From assembly GCF_009730915.1 (NCBI RefSeq), contig NC_052484.1, forward strand, positions 3,004,054 through 3,068,053: a DNA stretch of 64,000 bases. Direction: 5' to 3'. Positions 35,884-47,109 of this stretch are shown here, one piece after another (positions within the stretch are counted from its first letter, which is position 1; every line of letters begins with the position of its first letter). This stretch comes from Dioscorea cayenensis subsp. rotundata (Eukaryota; Streptophyta; Magnoliopsida; Dioscoreales; Dioscoreaceae). A program made the translations under genes and the position numbers. The notes beneath the pieces are model-generated. The model saw only the letters and a list, made by a program, of their open reading frames with translations. It had not been told where the DNA came from and searched no databases.

Positions 35884-37233
35884 TATACCTTCTATAAAGA
35901 ATGGGAACAATGCCCTCAGAGCCCACACGTGCGACACGAGAGAAGGCGGGAAGGGACATGTCGAAGTGCACGCGCGGGAAGTCACACCATCCGCCGTTAT
36001 TGTTAGCAGGACAGAAGTTGGTCACCGTGACGGTGACGGCCGCACGTGCGATACACCACTTTGGATCAGCTCTGGCGTCGCACGTGACTTGGAAGCACGC
36101 TCCGCACGCTTCACCGCCTCCGAACAGTACGCCGCTCACCGCCGCCGTGTTCACTCCGAAGCCGGCGTGCGCCGTGTTATCATACCCACATGCACCACCT
36201 ATAAATATATATATTCACGTAAGTTCACATGCATGTGTGCATGCATGCACGTTATAAGCTTGATTAGTGCAACTTAATTAAGTGCAGATTAGGGTAAATA
36301 ATTGAAAAGAGTGAAGTTAGGGTTTGAAAGTGGGGAATATATCATCAGGTTTAGGGTTCCGAAATATCTTTGGATTTGATTTTGATCTCTAATTCAAGCT
36401 ATAATTAAAATTGTATAAATATATACATACGTAAATATATACATACACATGTATATATACATGCAAGCATTCAGGAATGCAACTGATTAGTGCTATATCA
36501 TAAGTGATTAGGGTTTAATGTGGGTGCATTTGCATACTAATTAAGTTGCTAATTTTAGATTAAATACATTTTAAATATAGTTATAATTATATATATATAT
36601 ATATATGGAAAGAGGAGAAGTTAGAGTTTGCTAGTGTATGGAGTGGGGGCCATTCAATACTTATAGATGGCTTCAATTCGTTGTTGTAACGCATTATCTA
36701 AATTTTCAGCTATGATAGATTTGAATCCTCAATCTCTAAATTGGAAAGGTAATAAAATACTAATTATTTAAAACAAAATCAATGTTTATTTTTAGCTATT
36801 TTACTAAAAATAGTTCAAATATTAAAAAAGAGAGAAAAATAAAAAATGAGAAGAAATAGTAGTCAATATTGTAGAGAGAAAGAACGTAGTATGCATAGCT
36901 CAAACAATAATATGTATGTAGTAATTAATGCTAGATTTGAATTCAGTAGCCAAAAATTTTCCATGCCAAGCTTTTAAGAAATATATATACATATATAAGT
37001 AAAACATTGTGAAGTAGTGTTTATCGTGCAATGCAATTGGTATATAAAAATAAATGCATAAATAAATAAATAAATAATCAAGACTTCTTACCAAGGGTTG
37101 TAGGGTTTTGTGAAGCCCCATAATAAGTAGCATGGCCATTCAGCCATCCATTACCCTTAATTCCCTCCACCTCCAATGCAAACATCATACCAACAAATAA
37201 CAGCTGCATCATCTTTAATAAAATTCTCCCCAT
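34464..37233 (-). CDS. EXPA: Alpha-expansin (EXPA)
   Basis: Minus strand, three exons (37092-37233, 35889-36198, 34464-34776) sum to 765 nt, giving 254 aa, the normal size. The first ~25 residues form a secretion signal. The GH45-like domain follows, with HATYYGASQNP, GGACGY, CGACFQVTC and NFCPANNNGGWC. The HFD motif is present as VHFDMSLPAF. The C-terminal CBM63 domain has the aromatic pattern RNWGANWQ and ends FGQTFISRRQF. Both the NNNGGWC insertion and HFD are alpha-expansin traits. The protein would loosen cell walls non-enzymatically at acid pH. The start is the first ATG before the signal peptide. Which EXPA member this is cannot be told from sequence alone. Intron 2 contains a duplicated copy of the exon 2 end, described separately. 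Confidence 0.93.
35334..35920 (-). repeat. Tandem duplication in expansin intron 2 covering the exon 2 end and its splice donor
   Basis: The segment 35334-35604 is repeated at about 35621-35920. Shared blocks include CTTTAATTATTATTTTATA, AAAATGTTTAATGAA, ATTAATTTGGACTATTGAT and ATACCTTCTATA. The second copy contains the true exon 2 end (35889-35920). The first contains a 32-bp copy of it (35573-35604), still in frame to ...GIVPILYRR and followed by a GTATAG donor at 35572-35567. Confidence 0.85.
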
Positions 37234-37299
37234 TCCTCTAACTCTCTCTTAAAATATATTCAGGCAATATATGTAATATGTATATATAGATATATATAT

Positions 37300-37510
37300 G
37301 ATCAAAGAGAAAAGAAATGGTTGTGTGTTTTTGTAGGACTTAAGAAGGGAAGAAGAATGAATGATATATATATATCAAAAAGAAAACAAATGCTTGTGTA
37401 GTTTTGTAGAAGAACTTAAGAAGGGAAGAAGAATGGTACAATATAAGAGAAATGGTTGTGTGGTTTTATAGAGGAAATTTATTGTCAGAAGAAGAAGAAT
37501 AATACGCGGT
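37300..37510. repeat. Three tandem ~65-70-bp repeats just upstream of the expansin gene
   Basis: Three copies of a unit containing AATGGTTGTGTGGTTTT-type, TGTAG, ACTTAAGAAGGGAAGAAGAATG lie 70-270 bp upstream of the start codon (the third is degraded, ending in AGAAGAAGAAT). The motif TACGCGGTTT follows twice at about 37502 and 37590. They sit where the promoter/5' UTR should be. Confidence 0.65.
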
Positions 37511-37611
37511 TTAGAAGTCGGTGAAAAATAAATTGGAATTAAATTATGTAATGAAATGGAGATGTTTATAAATGCTCAATGTGTGAGATCTACGCGGTTT
37601 GATTTTTGAGA

Positions 37612-37642
<31 letters not shown>

Positions 37643-38007
37643 GAATGAAAATTGTTCTATTCAAAGTCCAAAATGCTTCTTGTACTAAAAAGCATGTACT
37701 CTTTGTCTCTCACTTCTCCGGCCAACAAGACACATGCACATGCATATGCACATGTACGTACCTTGCATGAACTTAGCCTAGTTCTTTTAATTTCCTTATA
37801 CTTTATATATATATATATATGGAAAATAAATAAATAAACTACGGACATTAATTAAAAAAAAGCACAAAAAGTACAAAAAATAGTAGCAGAGCTAGAACTA
37901 AAATTAAGGGGAATTGAATTCAATATTAAAAAAGATATAAATATTAAAAAAAATTTAAAAAAATATACATATCGCTAACGACTACCTCTATGAGAAGCAC
38001 TTGTCAT
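37511..38007. other. AT-rich intergenic
   Basis: Several (TA)n runs (about 37612-37632 and 37805-37820); no gene seen. Confidence 0.3.
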
Positions 38008-40250
38008 CAGGGGCGGAAGGAAGGGGGTCAAGGGTGTGCTCAAGCACGCCCTCTTGACCCCATAAGATCCTTGATGGCTTTAAAGAGCAAGGATTTGCAC
38101 TTTTTAACAACACCTCCTTGGTACTTGCACTCGTTTAGAGCACCCATTAAAGTAAAATTCACATATAGATTATAATAATTTTAATCAGGGAAGGAAAAAA
38201 AAATTGAGAGATTCAACATTTCCACCATGTTTTAAAATCTCTTAACATGGAATTAGAGATGATAATTTGTACCCTACCCGACGGGTATACCCATACCCGT
38301 ACTCGGTCAAAGAGGGTATTACCCTTTTTGACCGGGTACAGGTACGGGTAAGGGTATTACCCGTTAGTTTTTGAGTGGGTACGGGTCGGGTAAGGGTATG
38401 CCCTTACCCTACCCGTACCCGTACCCTTACCCTTACTCGTTGAAGAGAGTACAGGTTTTACCCGTACCCGTACCCTTATCCTCATATATATATATATATA
38501 TATATATATAGTTTTTTTATTAAACTAAACATTTACTCATAATTTACTCAATATCTATTTTCATGGTGATTAATTTGAAAATAATACTTCAAATTTTCTC
38601 TTAATATATTATTTTAAATTTTATTTAATTTCTATATTTATATTTGATAATATTATCAAAATTGAATTTTAGATATATATTAAGAATCATAATTAAATTA
38701 AAAAATAAACAAATATAAAAAAATAATGTTATAATAATTTATTCTATAAATTATAAGAACATCCTGAAAAATAAGATACTAATAAAAAATCAATTGGATA
38801 TAACTTATGAGAATTACTTATAATGTTTTTTATATTCAAAATCTTACTAGATATTTATAAAATTTGAAGCTATATAAAATATAAATAGTAGATATATGAA
38901 AAAATTTAAAACAAAAACCAAGATAGTTAAACATGAACAAAACAAAAGGTAGAGTTTCCATTGAGTCCTAAATAGACGTCATTTTTATGTGAATATATAA
39001 TTTAAGATAAACAAATATATATCAACTTGTAATTTTGAATTTATGGACATATGTTTAAAGATTGTAATATAATGTATCATTAATTTATTTTTATTATTAT
39101 TTAAATTTAATTTAATAATTTGAAGAATGGATAAGCAGGTACCCTGCGGGTATACCCGTACCCTGCGGGTAAGGGTAAAGGTAAGGGTATGATGTTTTTT
39201 TACCCTGAAGGCTACGGGTAAGGGTACCGATATAGGGTTATGGATTACGGGTATGGGTAAGAGTTTTGGCATATCCTACCCATACCCTACCCGTTGCCAT
39301 CCCTACATGGAATGCCTCCTCATTAATTTTAAACCATTATCATTATAATTATAATATTTATTAATTATAATCAATTAAGATTTTTAATTTTTTTAAATTT
39401 AATATAAATCAATGCTATATCATCTCAACTATTTTTTAAAATTAAAAATAATATATTAAAATTTTTTGTATTTCATTTCTATTTCTTTTCTAAACTAGTG
39501 TTTTTTTTTAATTTTTTTGTAGTGAACATTTTTTTAAGGTTAGTTTAATGCTTTTATAATATTATTAGAATTTTAATATATATATATATATATTTGTAAT
39601 TTTTAAACATATCAATTTTTCGATAATTAATCTTCAAACTTAGTTTCATAAGCTAATTTGTCCAAAATAAGGTCCATAAAATTAGTTATATTGTAATTAT
39701 AAATTTCTAAATTTCATGGATAGTGATACTTAATTTGTTTTTAATCTATTTAATCTATTTTTATTCAAATATTATATTCTTTCATTATTTTATTAGATTC
39801 AAATATTAAGTTATTAATGTATAATTATAGAATTTGCAACCCAAGGTTATCCAATAAATACTATTTATTTAATCAATTATCTAAATCAATTAATGTTTTT
39901 CAAATATTCTTTTTGAAATTTATATGACTATCACTCTAAAAATCTTTACAAATTGTAATTATATGAAAATCCATGAGATTTTTTTAAAAATTATCAAATT
40001 TCACATTTATAAAAAAAACATCCCTGAGCCTGTCTTGCAAAATTATATGAAAATTGTCATGCAAAATTCTATGAAAGCTACAGAATTCAACCCCAATTTC
40101 GTAGTGGCAGTTGCTTTGGTATATTTTTATATTTTTTTAAAATATTAATTATTATAGTTTAAATTTGAATTAATATATTTTTTTAAAAAATTTGTAAGGT
40201 GAATTGAGCACCACCTTAATATTGTTGCTAGTTCCACCACTGCCTGTTGT
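38008..40250. mobile_element. Putative GGGGCGGA-ended element hosting a nested hAT MITE
   Basis: CAGGGGCGGAAGGAAG at about 38008 and its inverse CTAGTTCCACCACTGCCTG at about 40230-40248 look like degenerate terminal repeats of the common plant 'AGTGGCGGAGCTAG' type. The interior is AT-rich with no ORF and is interrupted by the 38254-39305 element. No target duplication was identified, so the boundaries are uncertain. Confidence 0.35.
38254..39305. mobile_element. Non-autonomous hAT-like element with GGGTA-rich ends
   Basis: The left end TAGAGATGATAA… and the right end …CCATCCCTA are inverted (TAGGGATGGCAA when reversed). The perfect 8-bp duplication CATGGAAT flanks it (38246-38253, 39306-39313). 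The terminal ~220 and ~180 bp are dense in GGGTAC/GGGTAA and complements; the ~650-bp core is plain AT-rich DNA. Confidence 0.85.
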
Positions 40251-40459
40251 TCAATGTAGCATATTATTATTATTTTATTCAACCATTGATTCGTCTCCCT
40301 TTTATCTCGCATCTTGTTGAGCAACTCGGTTTTAATAATGTCCATTACTAAGAAGGTTTTTTCAACTAATGTTATTACTATTAGTAAGATTATAGGCAAT
40401 TCAATAAAGTAAACTAGTTGGAAAAACCAAATGCATTCACTTTTAACTAGCTATATATA

Positions 40460-40690
40460 GGATGACATTTTAGCCGAGCCGTTCATGAGCAGCTCGGTGT
40501 TTGGCTCGATAACAGCTCGTTCGTGTTCAGCTCACATTGAAAATGAGCCAAGCTTGAGCAACCGAAAGCTAAGCTCGTTTTGGTTAGCGAAAAAGCTCAC
40601 AAACACAGCTTGTGAACAAGCTCACAAACACAGCTCATGAACAAAGCTCATGAACAAACTCGTTTATAAGCTCAGTTGTGAGCTCATTTA
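40460..40690. repeat. AGCTC-rich repeat fragment
   Basis: A cluster of GAGCTC/AGCTCG/AGCTCA words with inverted and direct short repeats (GAACAAAGCTCATGAACAAACTCG). It looks like the end of a GAGCTCG-type transposon family. No boundaries are found. Confidence 0.4.
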
Positions 40691-40698
40691 TATATATG

Positions 40699-40757
40699 CA
40701 CTATAAGAAAATATGGGCATCAGGGACGGAAATTTCCGTCACTGACCAACGGAAATC
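40699..40757. mobile_element. CACTA-like terminus (partial)
   Basis: CACTATAAGAAAATATGGGC is close to the conserved plant CACTA end CACTACAAGAAAA. It is followed by AGGGACGGAAATTTCCGTC, a palindromic subterminal motif. The Copia element begins at 40758, inside this sequence; the other CACTA end was not found. Confidence 0.5.
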
Positions 40758-41032
40758 TGAAGAGAGATCAGAATGTTTGGGTTTCCTGAAGTTTAGCTTT
40801 CTGTTTGCTTTCTGTTAAAATAAGACCTGGTCTTTAGGTCATATTCAGTTTTGTTTTGAATGTTTATTGCTACATCATGTAGCTAGTTTTTCTCTTGTTA
40901 GTTATGCTGTAAAGACTATTTAGGAAGTCTTTCTCATTCAATAAAGTGAGTGAATTATTTCCACATTTGTTGAGCTTGTTCAAGCTTTGATTGAATGTGT
41001 TCATCATCTTGTTCAAGCTTTATTTCTTAACA
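40758..41032 (+). repeat. Copia 5' LTR
   Basis: Starts TGAAGAGAGATC and ends CTTTATTTCTTAACA; includes AATAAAG-type polyadenylation sequence near 40940. It pairs with 46064-46327. Confidence 0.93.
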
Positions 41033-41035
41033 TTG

Positions 41036-41047
41036 TGGTATCAGAGA
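41036..41047 (+). other. Primer-binding site complementary to initiator tRNA-Met
   Basis: TGGTATCAGAGA begins three bases after the 5' LTR, the standard position and sequence for Copia elements. Confidence 0.85.
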
Positions 41048-44000
41048 GAGGTTGTGAGAAAGAGTAAAACACTTTGAGAGAGAATAGAGATTGAGAGACA
41101 CTCTGAGAGAAAGAGTGAGATCACAATGGCAAATGAGGGGCAAAATTTGCTGAGCATTCCCAGATTTGATGGGGATTATGATCACTGGAGCATGCTGATG
41201 GAGAATCTCCTAAGATCATAAGAATACTGGAGCATAATCGATCACTGAGCCGACTATTGACACCGTGCTGACAAATGCACAGAGCAAAACTTTGGAGGAG
41301 CTCAAGTTGAAAGACTTGAAGGTCAAAAACTATCTATTTCAGTCGATAGATAAGTCGATCTTGAAGACCATAAGTCACAAGAGCACATCTAAGCAAATAT
41401 GGGAAGCCATGAAGACAAAATATCAAGGGAATACTAGAGTAAAGAGGGCTCAACTCCAAGCTCTTCGTAGAGAGTTTGAGATCCTGGAAATGAAGAATGG
41501 AGAGTCTGTCACAGACTACTTTTCTAGAGTCATGTTGGTGGCGAATGATATGCGCAACTATGGAGAAGACATGCAAGATGTAAAAATTGTGGAGAAGATT
41601 CTGCGTACTCTCACCGAGAAGTTCAACTATATTGTTTGTTCTATAGAAGAATCAAAAGACATTGATTGTCTCTATGTGGATGAACTTCAAAGCTCCTTGA
41701 TTGTACATGAACAAAAGTTTCGAAGAATTAGCAGTGAAGAACAAGTGTTGACAGTTGCAGCCGAAGAAAGACGAGATAGAGGTGAAAGAGGATGAGGTCG
41801 AGGTACTTATAGAGGCAGAGGACGAGGAAGGAAGAGGTAGGCAGATGTACAATAAGGCTACTGTGGAGTGTTATAAGTGTCACAAGCTGGGTCATTTTCA
41901 ATTTGAGTGTCCAAGATGGGACAAGGAAGCTAATTATGCTGAGTTGAAAGATGAAGAAGAAGAAGAAGAAGAGATGCTCCTCATGGCCTATGTAGAAGAA
42001 AATAGAGCTCGAAGAGAGGACATTTGGATCCTAGACTCAGGGTGCAGCAATCATATGAGTGGTGACAAGAGTCTATTCTGTGATCTTGATGAAAGTTTCA
42101 AAGACAAAGTGAAGCTGGGAAACAACTCAAGAATGGAAGTGACATGCAGAGGAAATGTGAGATTGAAAATAGGAAGCTTTATTCATGTTGTTAGTGCAGT
42201 TTATTATGTGCATGAATTAAGAAATAACTTGTTAAGTATCGGACAATTACAAGAAAGGGGGCTAACTATTCTTATTCAAAATGGAAGTCTCAAGATGTAT
42301 CATCCAGAGAGAGGGTTGATTGTAACATCTGACATGACAACAAATCGGATGTTTGCGATGATTGCAAGTTCTTTGCCTCAAGAAGTTATTGATTCAAAAC
42401 CATTTTGTCTTTACACCTCTTCACATGATGTTGCACAGTTGTGGCATTGTCGCTACGGACATTTGAGTTACAAAGGTTTAAAGAAGTTGCAGGACAAGAA
42501 GATGGTAGAGGGTATGCCTCAACTCAAGTTTTCATCAAGAGTGTGTGAAGATTGTCTAATTGGAAAGCAACATAGAGATCCAATTCCAAGAGAGAGCAAT
42601 TGGAGAGCTACAAAAAGGCTTCAACTTATTCATGCTGATATCTGTGGGCCAATTTCACCTATCTCTAATGGCAAAAAAAAGGTATCTTATTTGTTTCATT
42701 GATGATTTTACTAGAAAAGCATGGACTTATTTTTTAGTAGAAAAATCAGAAGCATTGAGCATGTTTAAGCGCTTTAAGAATTATGTTGAAAAAGAAGCAG
42801 GAGAGTATATTAAATGCTTGAGAACAAATCGAGGAGGAGAATTCACTTCTTTTGAGTTCAATGAATTCTATATCAAGCATGGCATCAGAATACAACTGAC
42901 AGCAGCCTATACTCCTCAACAAAACGGAGTTGCTGAGCGGAAGAATCGAACAGTAATGAACATGGTTCGATGTATTTTATCTGAAAAAAAACTCCCCAAG
43001 ACTTTTTGGTCGGAAGCAGTAAATTGGGCATTTTATGTTCTTAATCGATGTCCAACTTCGGCTGTGAAAGATCAAACTCCAGAAGAAGCTTGGAGCAGTC
43101 GCAAGCCATCAGTAGAACACTTTAGAGTGTTCGGATGTGTGGCTCATGTACATATCCCGGATGTAAGAAGAACAAAATTGGAGGGAAAAAGCTTCTCCTG
43201 TGTGTTGTTGGGCATCAGTGAAGAATCCAAGGCATATCGTCTTTATGATCCGATCACAAAGAAGATAATAGTGAGCAAGGATGTTGTGTTCGAAGAAGAC
43301 AAGGTCTGGGATTGGGACAAGGGTTATGAAGAACTTGTGTCAGCCAATTTGAAATGGAATGATGCAACAGTGAATGAAAGCCATGGTGGTACAGCTAGTG
43401 AAGAAAATGAAGAAGTTTCTGATGAAGTGAGGGAGGAATTAGAAACTGGAGATCAAGGAGAGTTAACAAGCCAAAATGAAGAGCGAAATAGGAGAATTAG
43501 ACGACCTCCAGTATAGATGCAAGATTATGACAGTGGAGAGGGACCTTCAACTCAGGATGTAAGTATGGATCTACCTTTAGCTTTATTTTCTTCTGATCCA
43601 ATTTACTTTGAGGATGCAGTAAAGCATGAACACTGGAGGTTAGCAATGGAGTCTGAAATCAAGGAAATTGAGAGAAATGATACTTGGGATCTCACCGATT
43701 TGCCCGCTGGTGCAAAGATAATAGGATTGAAATGGGTGTATAAAACTAAACTTAAGGAGAATGGGGAGCTAGACAAGTTCAAAGCCAGATTGGTTGCTAA
43801 AGGTTATGTGCAGCAACAAGGGATTGACTATACAGAAGTTTTTGCGCCAGTTGCGAGAATGGATACTATACGGATGATTGTGGCATTAGCAGCTCAAAGA
43901 GGATGGAGTCTTTATCAACTTGATGTTAAATCAGCATTTTTGCATGGAGAGCTCAAGGAAGATGTGTATGTAGAACAACCAAGGGGCTATGAGTTGAAGA

Positions 44001-44540
44001 AATGTCCTCAGAAGGTGTACAAGTTAAAAAGGGTCTTATATGGACTGAAACAAGCTCCACGGGCTTGGTACAGTCGTATTGAGGCACACTTTGTAAGTCA
44101 AGGGTTTGAAAGGTGCTACAGTGAGCAAACTCTTTTCATCAAGACGAAGGAAGGAGGTAAAATTATTATTGTCAGTTTATATGTTGATGATCTAATGTTT
44201 ATCGGCAATGATGAATTTATGTTTGATGACTTCAAGAGCTCTATGATTAAAGAGTTTGATATGACTGACTTGGGAAGAATGAGATTTTTTTCTTGGCATT
44301 GAAGTTTTGCAAGGGTCAGATGGAATTTATTTGTGCCAAAGAAAGTATGCAATGGAAGTTTTAAGGAAGTTCAGAATGGAGAATTGTAATTCAGTTCAGA
44401 ACCCTATTGTTTCAGGTTGCAAATTATCCCGAGACGAAAATGGAGTTGAAGTTGATGAGACATTGTATAAGCAAATGGTGGGGTGCCTTATGTATCTTAC
44501 AGCTACGAGGCCAGATTTGATGTATGCTGTGAGTTTGGTG

Positions 44541-45173
44541 TAGAGCAGTCAAAACGGGTTGGCGGGCGGGCCGCCCGGCCCGCCAAAAACCCGCCATTTG
44601 GCGGGCGGGCGGGCGGCAAAATGCCAACCCGACCCGACCCGCTTTTGGGTTAGGGTTGGGCGGCCGCCCGCTAAAAAAATCAAAAATAATTAATTTATTT
44701 TATTTTTTTATAAATGTTGTAATATATGAAACATTGAAACATTGATTATAAATTCATAAAAACTAAATTAAAAAATTAAAACATGCAATAATTAACAAAA
44801 ATAAAAAACATCCATTATAATATTCAAAACCTAACAAAAATCAACAATAATTACAAAAATCTCTAAATAAAAACACTATTATAAATTTACAATCAACAAA
44901 AATTTAAAAACAACAACAAACCACAAGATAAAACATTTATTATAATTATAACATTCATCCATTACAATCAACAAAAAAATTTAACAAAAATTAACAAAGC
45001 ACAAAAATAAAAACATCCATTACAATCATAATATTCATCAAAAATCAACAAGTCATTAAAAATGTTTTTGTTATTCCATATTTCTTTTTAAAAACATAAT
45101 TAAATGCATATTAAACTTCATTAAAAATTATTTATTTATTTTTTTAATTTAAATCTTAACAATATGTCAATAT

Positions 45174-45253
<80 letters not shown>

Positions 45254-45433
45254 AAAATACATTATATATATATTAGAGGCGGGCATGGGCTGACCCGCCC
45301 CCAACCCTGGGGGCTCCGCGGGTTGGCCTGCTTAGGCTCGCCTCCAGCGTGCCTATAAAATATCAACCCAACCCGCCAATTTTTTTATCGGGGCGGTAGT
45401 ACCCAGCGAGCCGTCTCGAATCGACAAACTCTA
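44541..45433. mobile_element. Non-autonomous hAT-like element nested in the Copia RT/RNase H region
   Basis: It splits the Copia reading between ...AVSLV and SRYM. The ends are TAGAG...CTCTA, flanked by GTTTGGTG (44533-44540 and 45434-45441), an 8-bp duplication. The left ~130 bp and right ~160 bp are very GC-rich (GGCGGGCGGG, CCCGACCCGACCC). The core is AT-rich with a (TA)n tract. No transposase. Confidence 0.85.
45175..45246. repeat. (TA)n microsatellite
   Basis: Long TA dinucleotide tract inside the nested hAT-like element. Confidence 0.95.
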
Positions 45434-46063
45434 GTTTGGTGAGTAGGTACATGTCCAGACCAACAGAGTTACATATGTTGGCAATCAAGAGGATCATGAG
45501 GTATTTGAAGGGAACTGTGGAGCTTGGTGTTTTTTACAAGAAAGGAGGAGATGAAGAACTTGTTGGATATGCAGATAGCAATTATGCAGGGGATTTGGAT
45601 GATCGCAAAAGCACGTCGGGATATGTGTTTATGCTTGATTTGGGAGCTATTACTTGGTCTTCAAAGAAGCAACCAATTGTCACATTATCTACTATAGAGG
45701 CTGAGTTTGTAGCTGCAGCTGCATGTGCAAGTCAAGCTATATGGATGAGGAGAATTCTTGAGAAGTTGAGCCTGAGAAAGAACAAGTGTACTAGGATTTT
45801 TTGTGATAATAGCTCTACTATTCAATTATCAAAGAATCCAGTACTTCATGGTAGAAGCAAGCATATTGATGTGCGTTTTCATTTTCTTCGTGACTTAACT
45901 CGAGATGGTGTTGTTGAGTTGGTATACTGTGCGACACAAAACCAGTTGGTAGATGTGATGACGAAGCCTCTTACTGTGGAAGCTTTTCAAAAGTTTAGAG
46001 CTCAACTGGGGATTTGTCAAGTTCCTAAGTTAAACTAGTTGAGAACTAGTTTAAGGGAGGGAA

Positions 46064-46327
46064 TGAAGAGAGATCAGAATGTTTAGGTTTCCTAAAGTTT
46101 AGCTTTCTGTTAAAATAAGTCCTGGTCTTTAGGTCATATTCAGTTTTGTTTTGAATGTTTGTTGCTACAGCATGTAGCTAGTTTTTCTCTTGTTAGTTAT
46201 GTTGTAAAGACTATTTAGGAAGTCTTTCTCATTCAATAAAGTGAGTGAATTATTTTCACATTTGTTGAGCTTGTTCAAGCTTTGATTGAATGTGTTCATC
46301 ATCTTGTTCAAGCTTTATTTCTTAACA
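46064..46327 (+). repeat. Copia 3' LTR
   Basis: Same ends as the 5' LTR. It lacks an 11-bp piece (TTTGCTTTCTG-type duplication) present in the 5' copy. Confidence 0.93.
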
Positions 46328-46332
46328 AAATC

Positions 46333-46826
46333 TCTGTTTTATATATATATATTAATGTAAAGGAAATTTATTCCGTTTGTAATAAATGTATGTATGTATG
46401 ATACCTTAATATATATATATATATATATTTATATAAATACATGTATATTAAGGTATATATGTCGTTGTTGTCATTATTATTACTATTATTATATGAGTCA
46501 CATACTTATAAATTTTAATATTTAATTAATAAGAAATGGGTTTATATCGTAAAAAATATGTATAAACATATAATAATGAGTAACAACTTAGAATAATAAG
46601 TATGTACGGACAATGTAATACTCTAAACGGAAAAGCCAAATAATAAACATAAACTTAAATAACTAAGTGACAATGTAAAATAATAAGCAAGAATGATTAT
46701 TATAAGTGTAAACGTAAAACTAGTAATACTAAAGTGGAATAGATCAATGGTAACATAAAATAATAACTAATAACTTAAAGGAATAACGAAAAATGTACAA
46801 TAACAAAAACTTCATTTCTTAACCTT

Positions 46827-46889
<63 letters not shown>

Positions 46890-47109
46890 AAAAAAAAATA
46901 CAAAAGTAGAACTAACCCTAAAAGCATATCATTCTTTTCTACGACTATCCTGCATTTGTGTTCTTCATCCCCCGCTTGCTTTTGCTTCGGAGTGCACTGA
47001 AGAGCCTCTCATTCGAAAATAAAGAAAAAGTAAATCTACCTTCTTCATCCTTTTCTTCTTTCATCTCTCATTTTTCATCTCTCATTTTGATTTCGGATTT
47101 TTTTGCAGG
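46333..47109. other. AT-rich flank with a (TA)n tract
   Basis: Contains a (TA)n run at about 46829-46882 and phrases such as TAATAA-TAACTTAAA. The last ~180 bp is CT-rich and less AT-biased and may be the leader of the hAT transposase gene that follows. Confidence 0.35.

Larger units (their letters stand above)
41126..46038 (+). pseudogene. Copia gag-pol polyprotein, multiply interrupted
   Basis: Starts at ATG 41126 (MANEGQNLLSIPRFDGDYDHW). It contains the gag UBN2-type region, a CCHC knuckle CYKCHKLGHFQFEC (about 41869-41910), protease DSGCSNHM, integrase WHCRYGHL and HADICGPI, reverse transcriptase YVDDLMFIG, and RNase H ending near 46038. Breaks seen: a stop in the first 35 codons (near 41219); TGA in the Arg/Gly-rich stretch at about 41793, likely from CGA, plus a nearby frame change; an extra A in an A8 run (42673-42680); TAG at 43514, probably from TGG; an extra T in a T7 run (about 44285-44291); and the 44541-45433 insertion between RT and RNase H. 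It cannot make a full polyprotein. Confidence 0.93.
40758..46327 (+). mobile_element. Ty1/Copia LTR retrotransposon with a 5-bp target duplication
   Basis: Two TG...CA LTRs (40758-41032 and 46064-46327) differ by about seven substitutions and one 11-bp indel. The flanks share AAATC (40753-40757 and 46328-46332). A primer-binding site (TGGTATCAGAGA, 41036-41047) and a polypurine tract (about 46052-46063) are in place. Gag-protease-integrase-RT-RNase H order identifies Copia. It is full length but inactive, and split by a hAT-like element. Confidence 0.95.

Noticed and set aside
38254..38480. Interstitial telomere repeat
   Set aside because: The words are GGGTAC/GGGTAA in mixed order, not TTTAGGG arrays, and they are the ends of a hAT-like element with an 8-bp duplication.
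45164..45358. Ile-Tyr repeat protein
   Set aside because: A translated (TA)n microsatellite.
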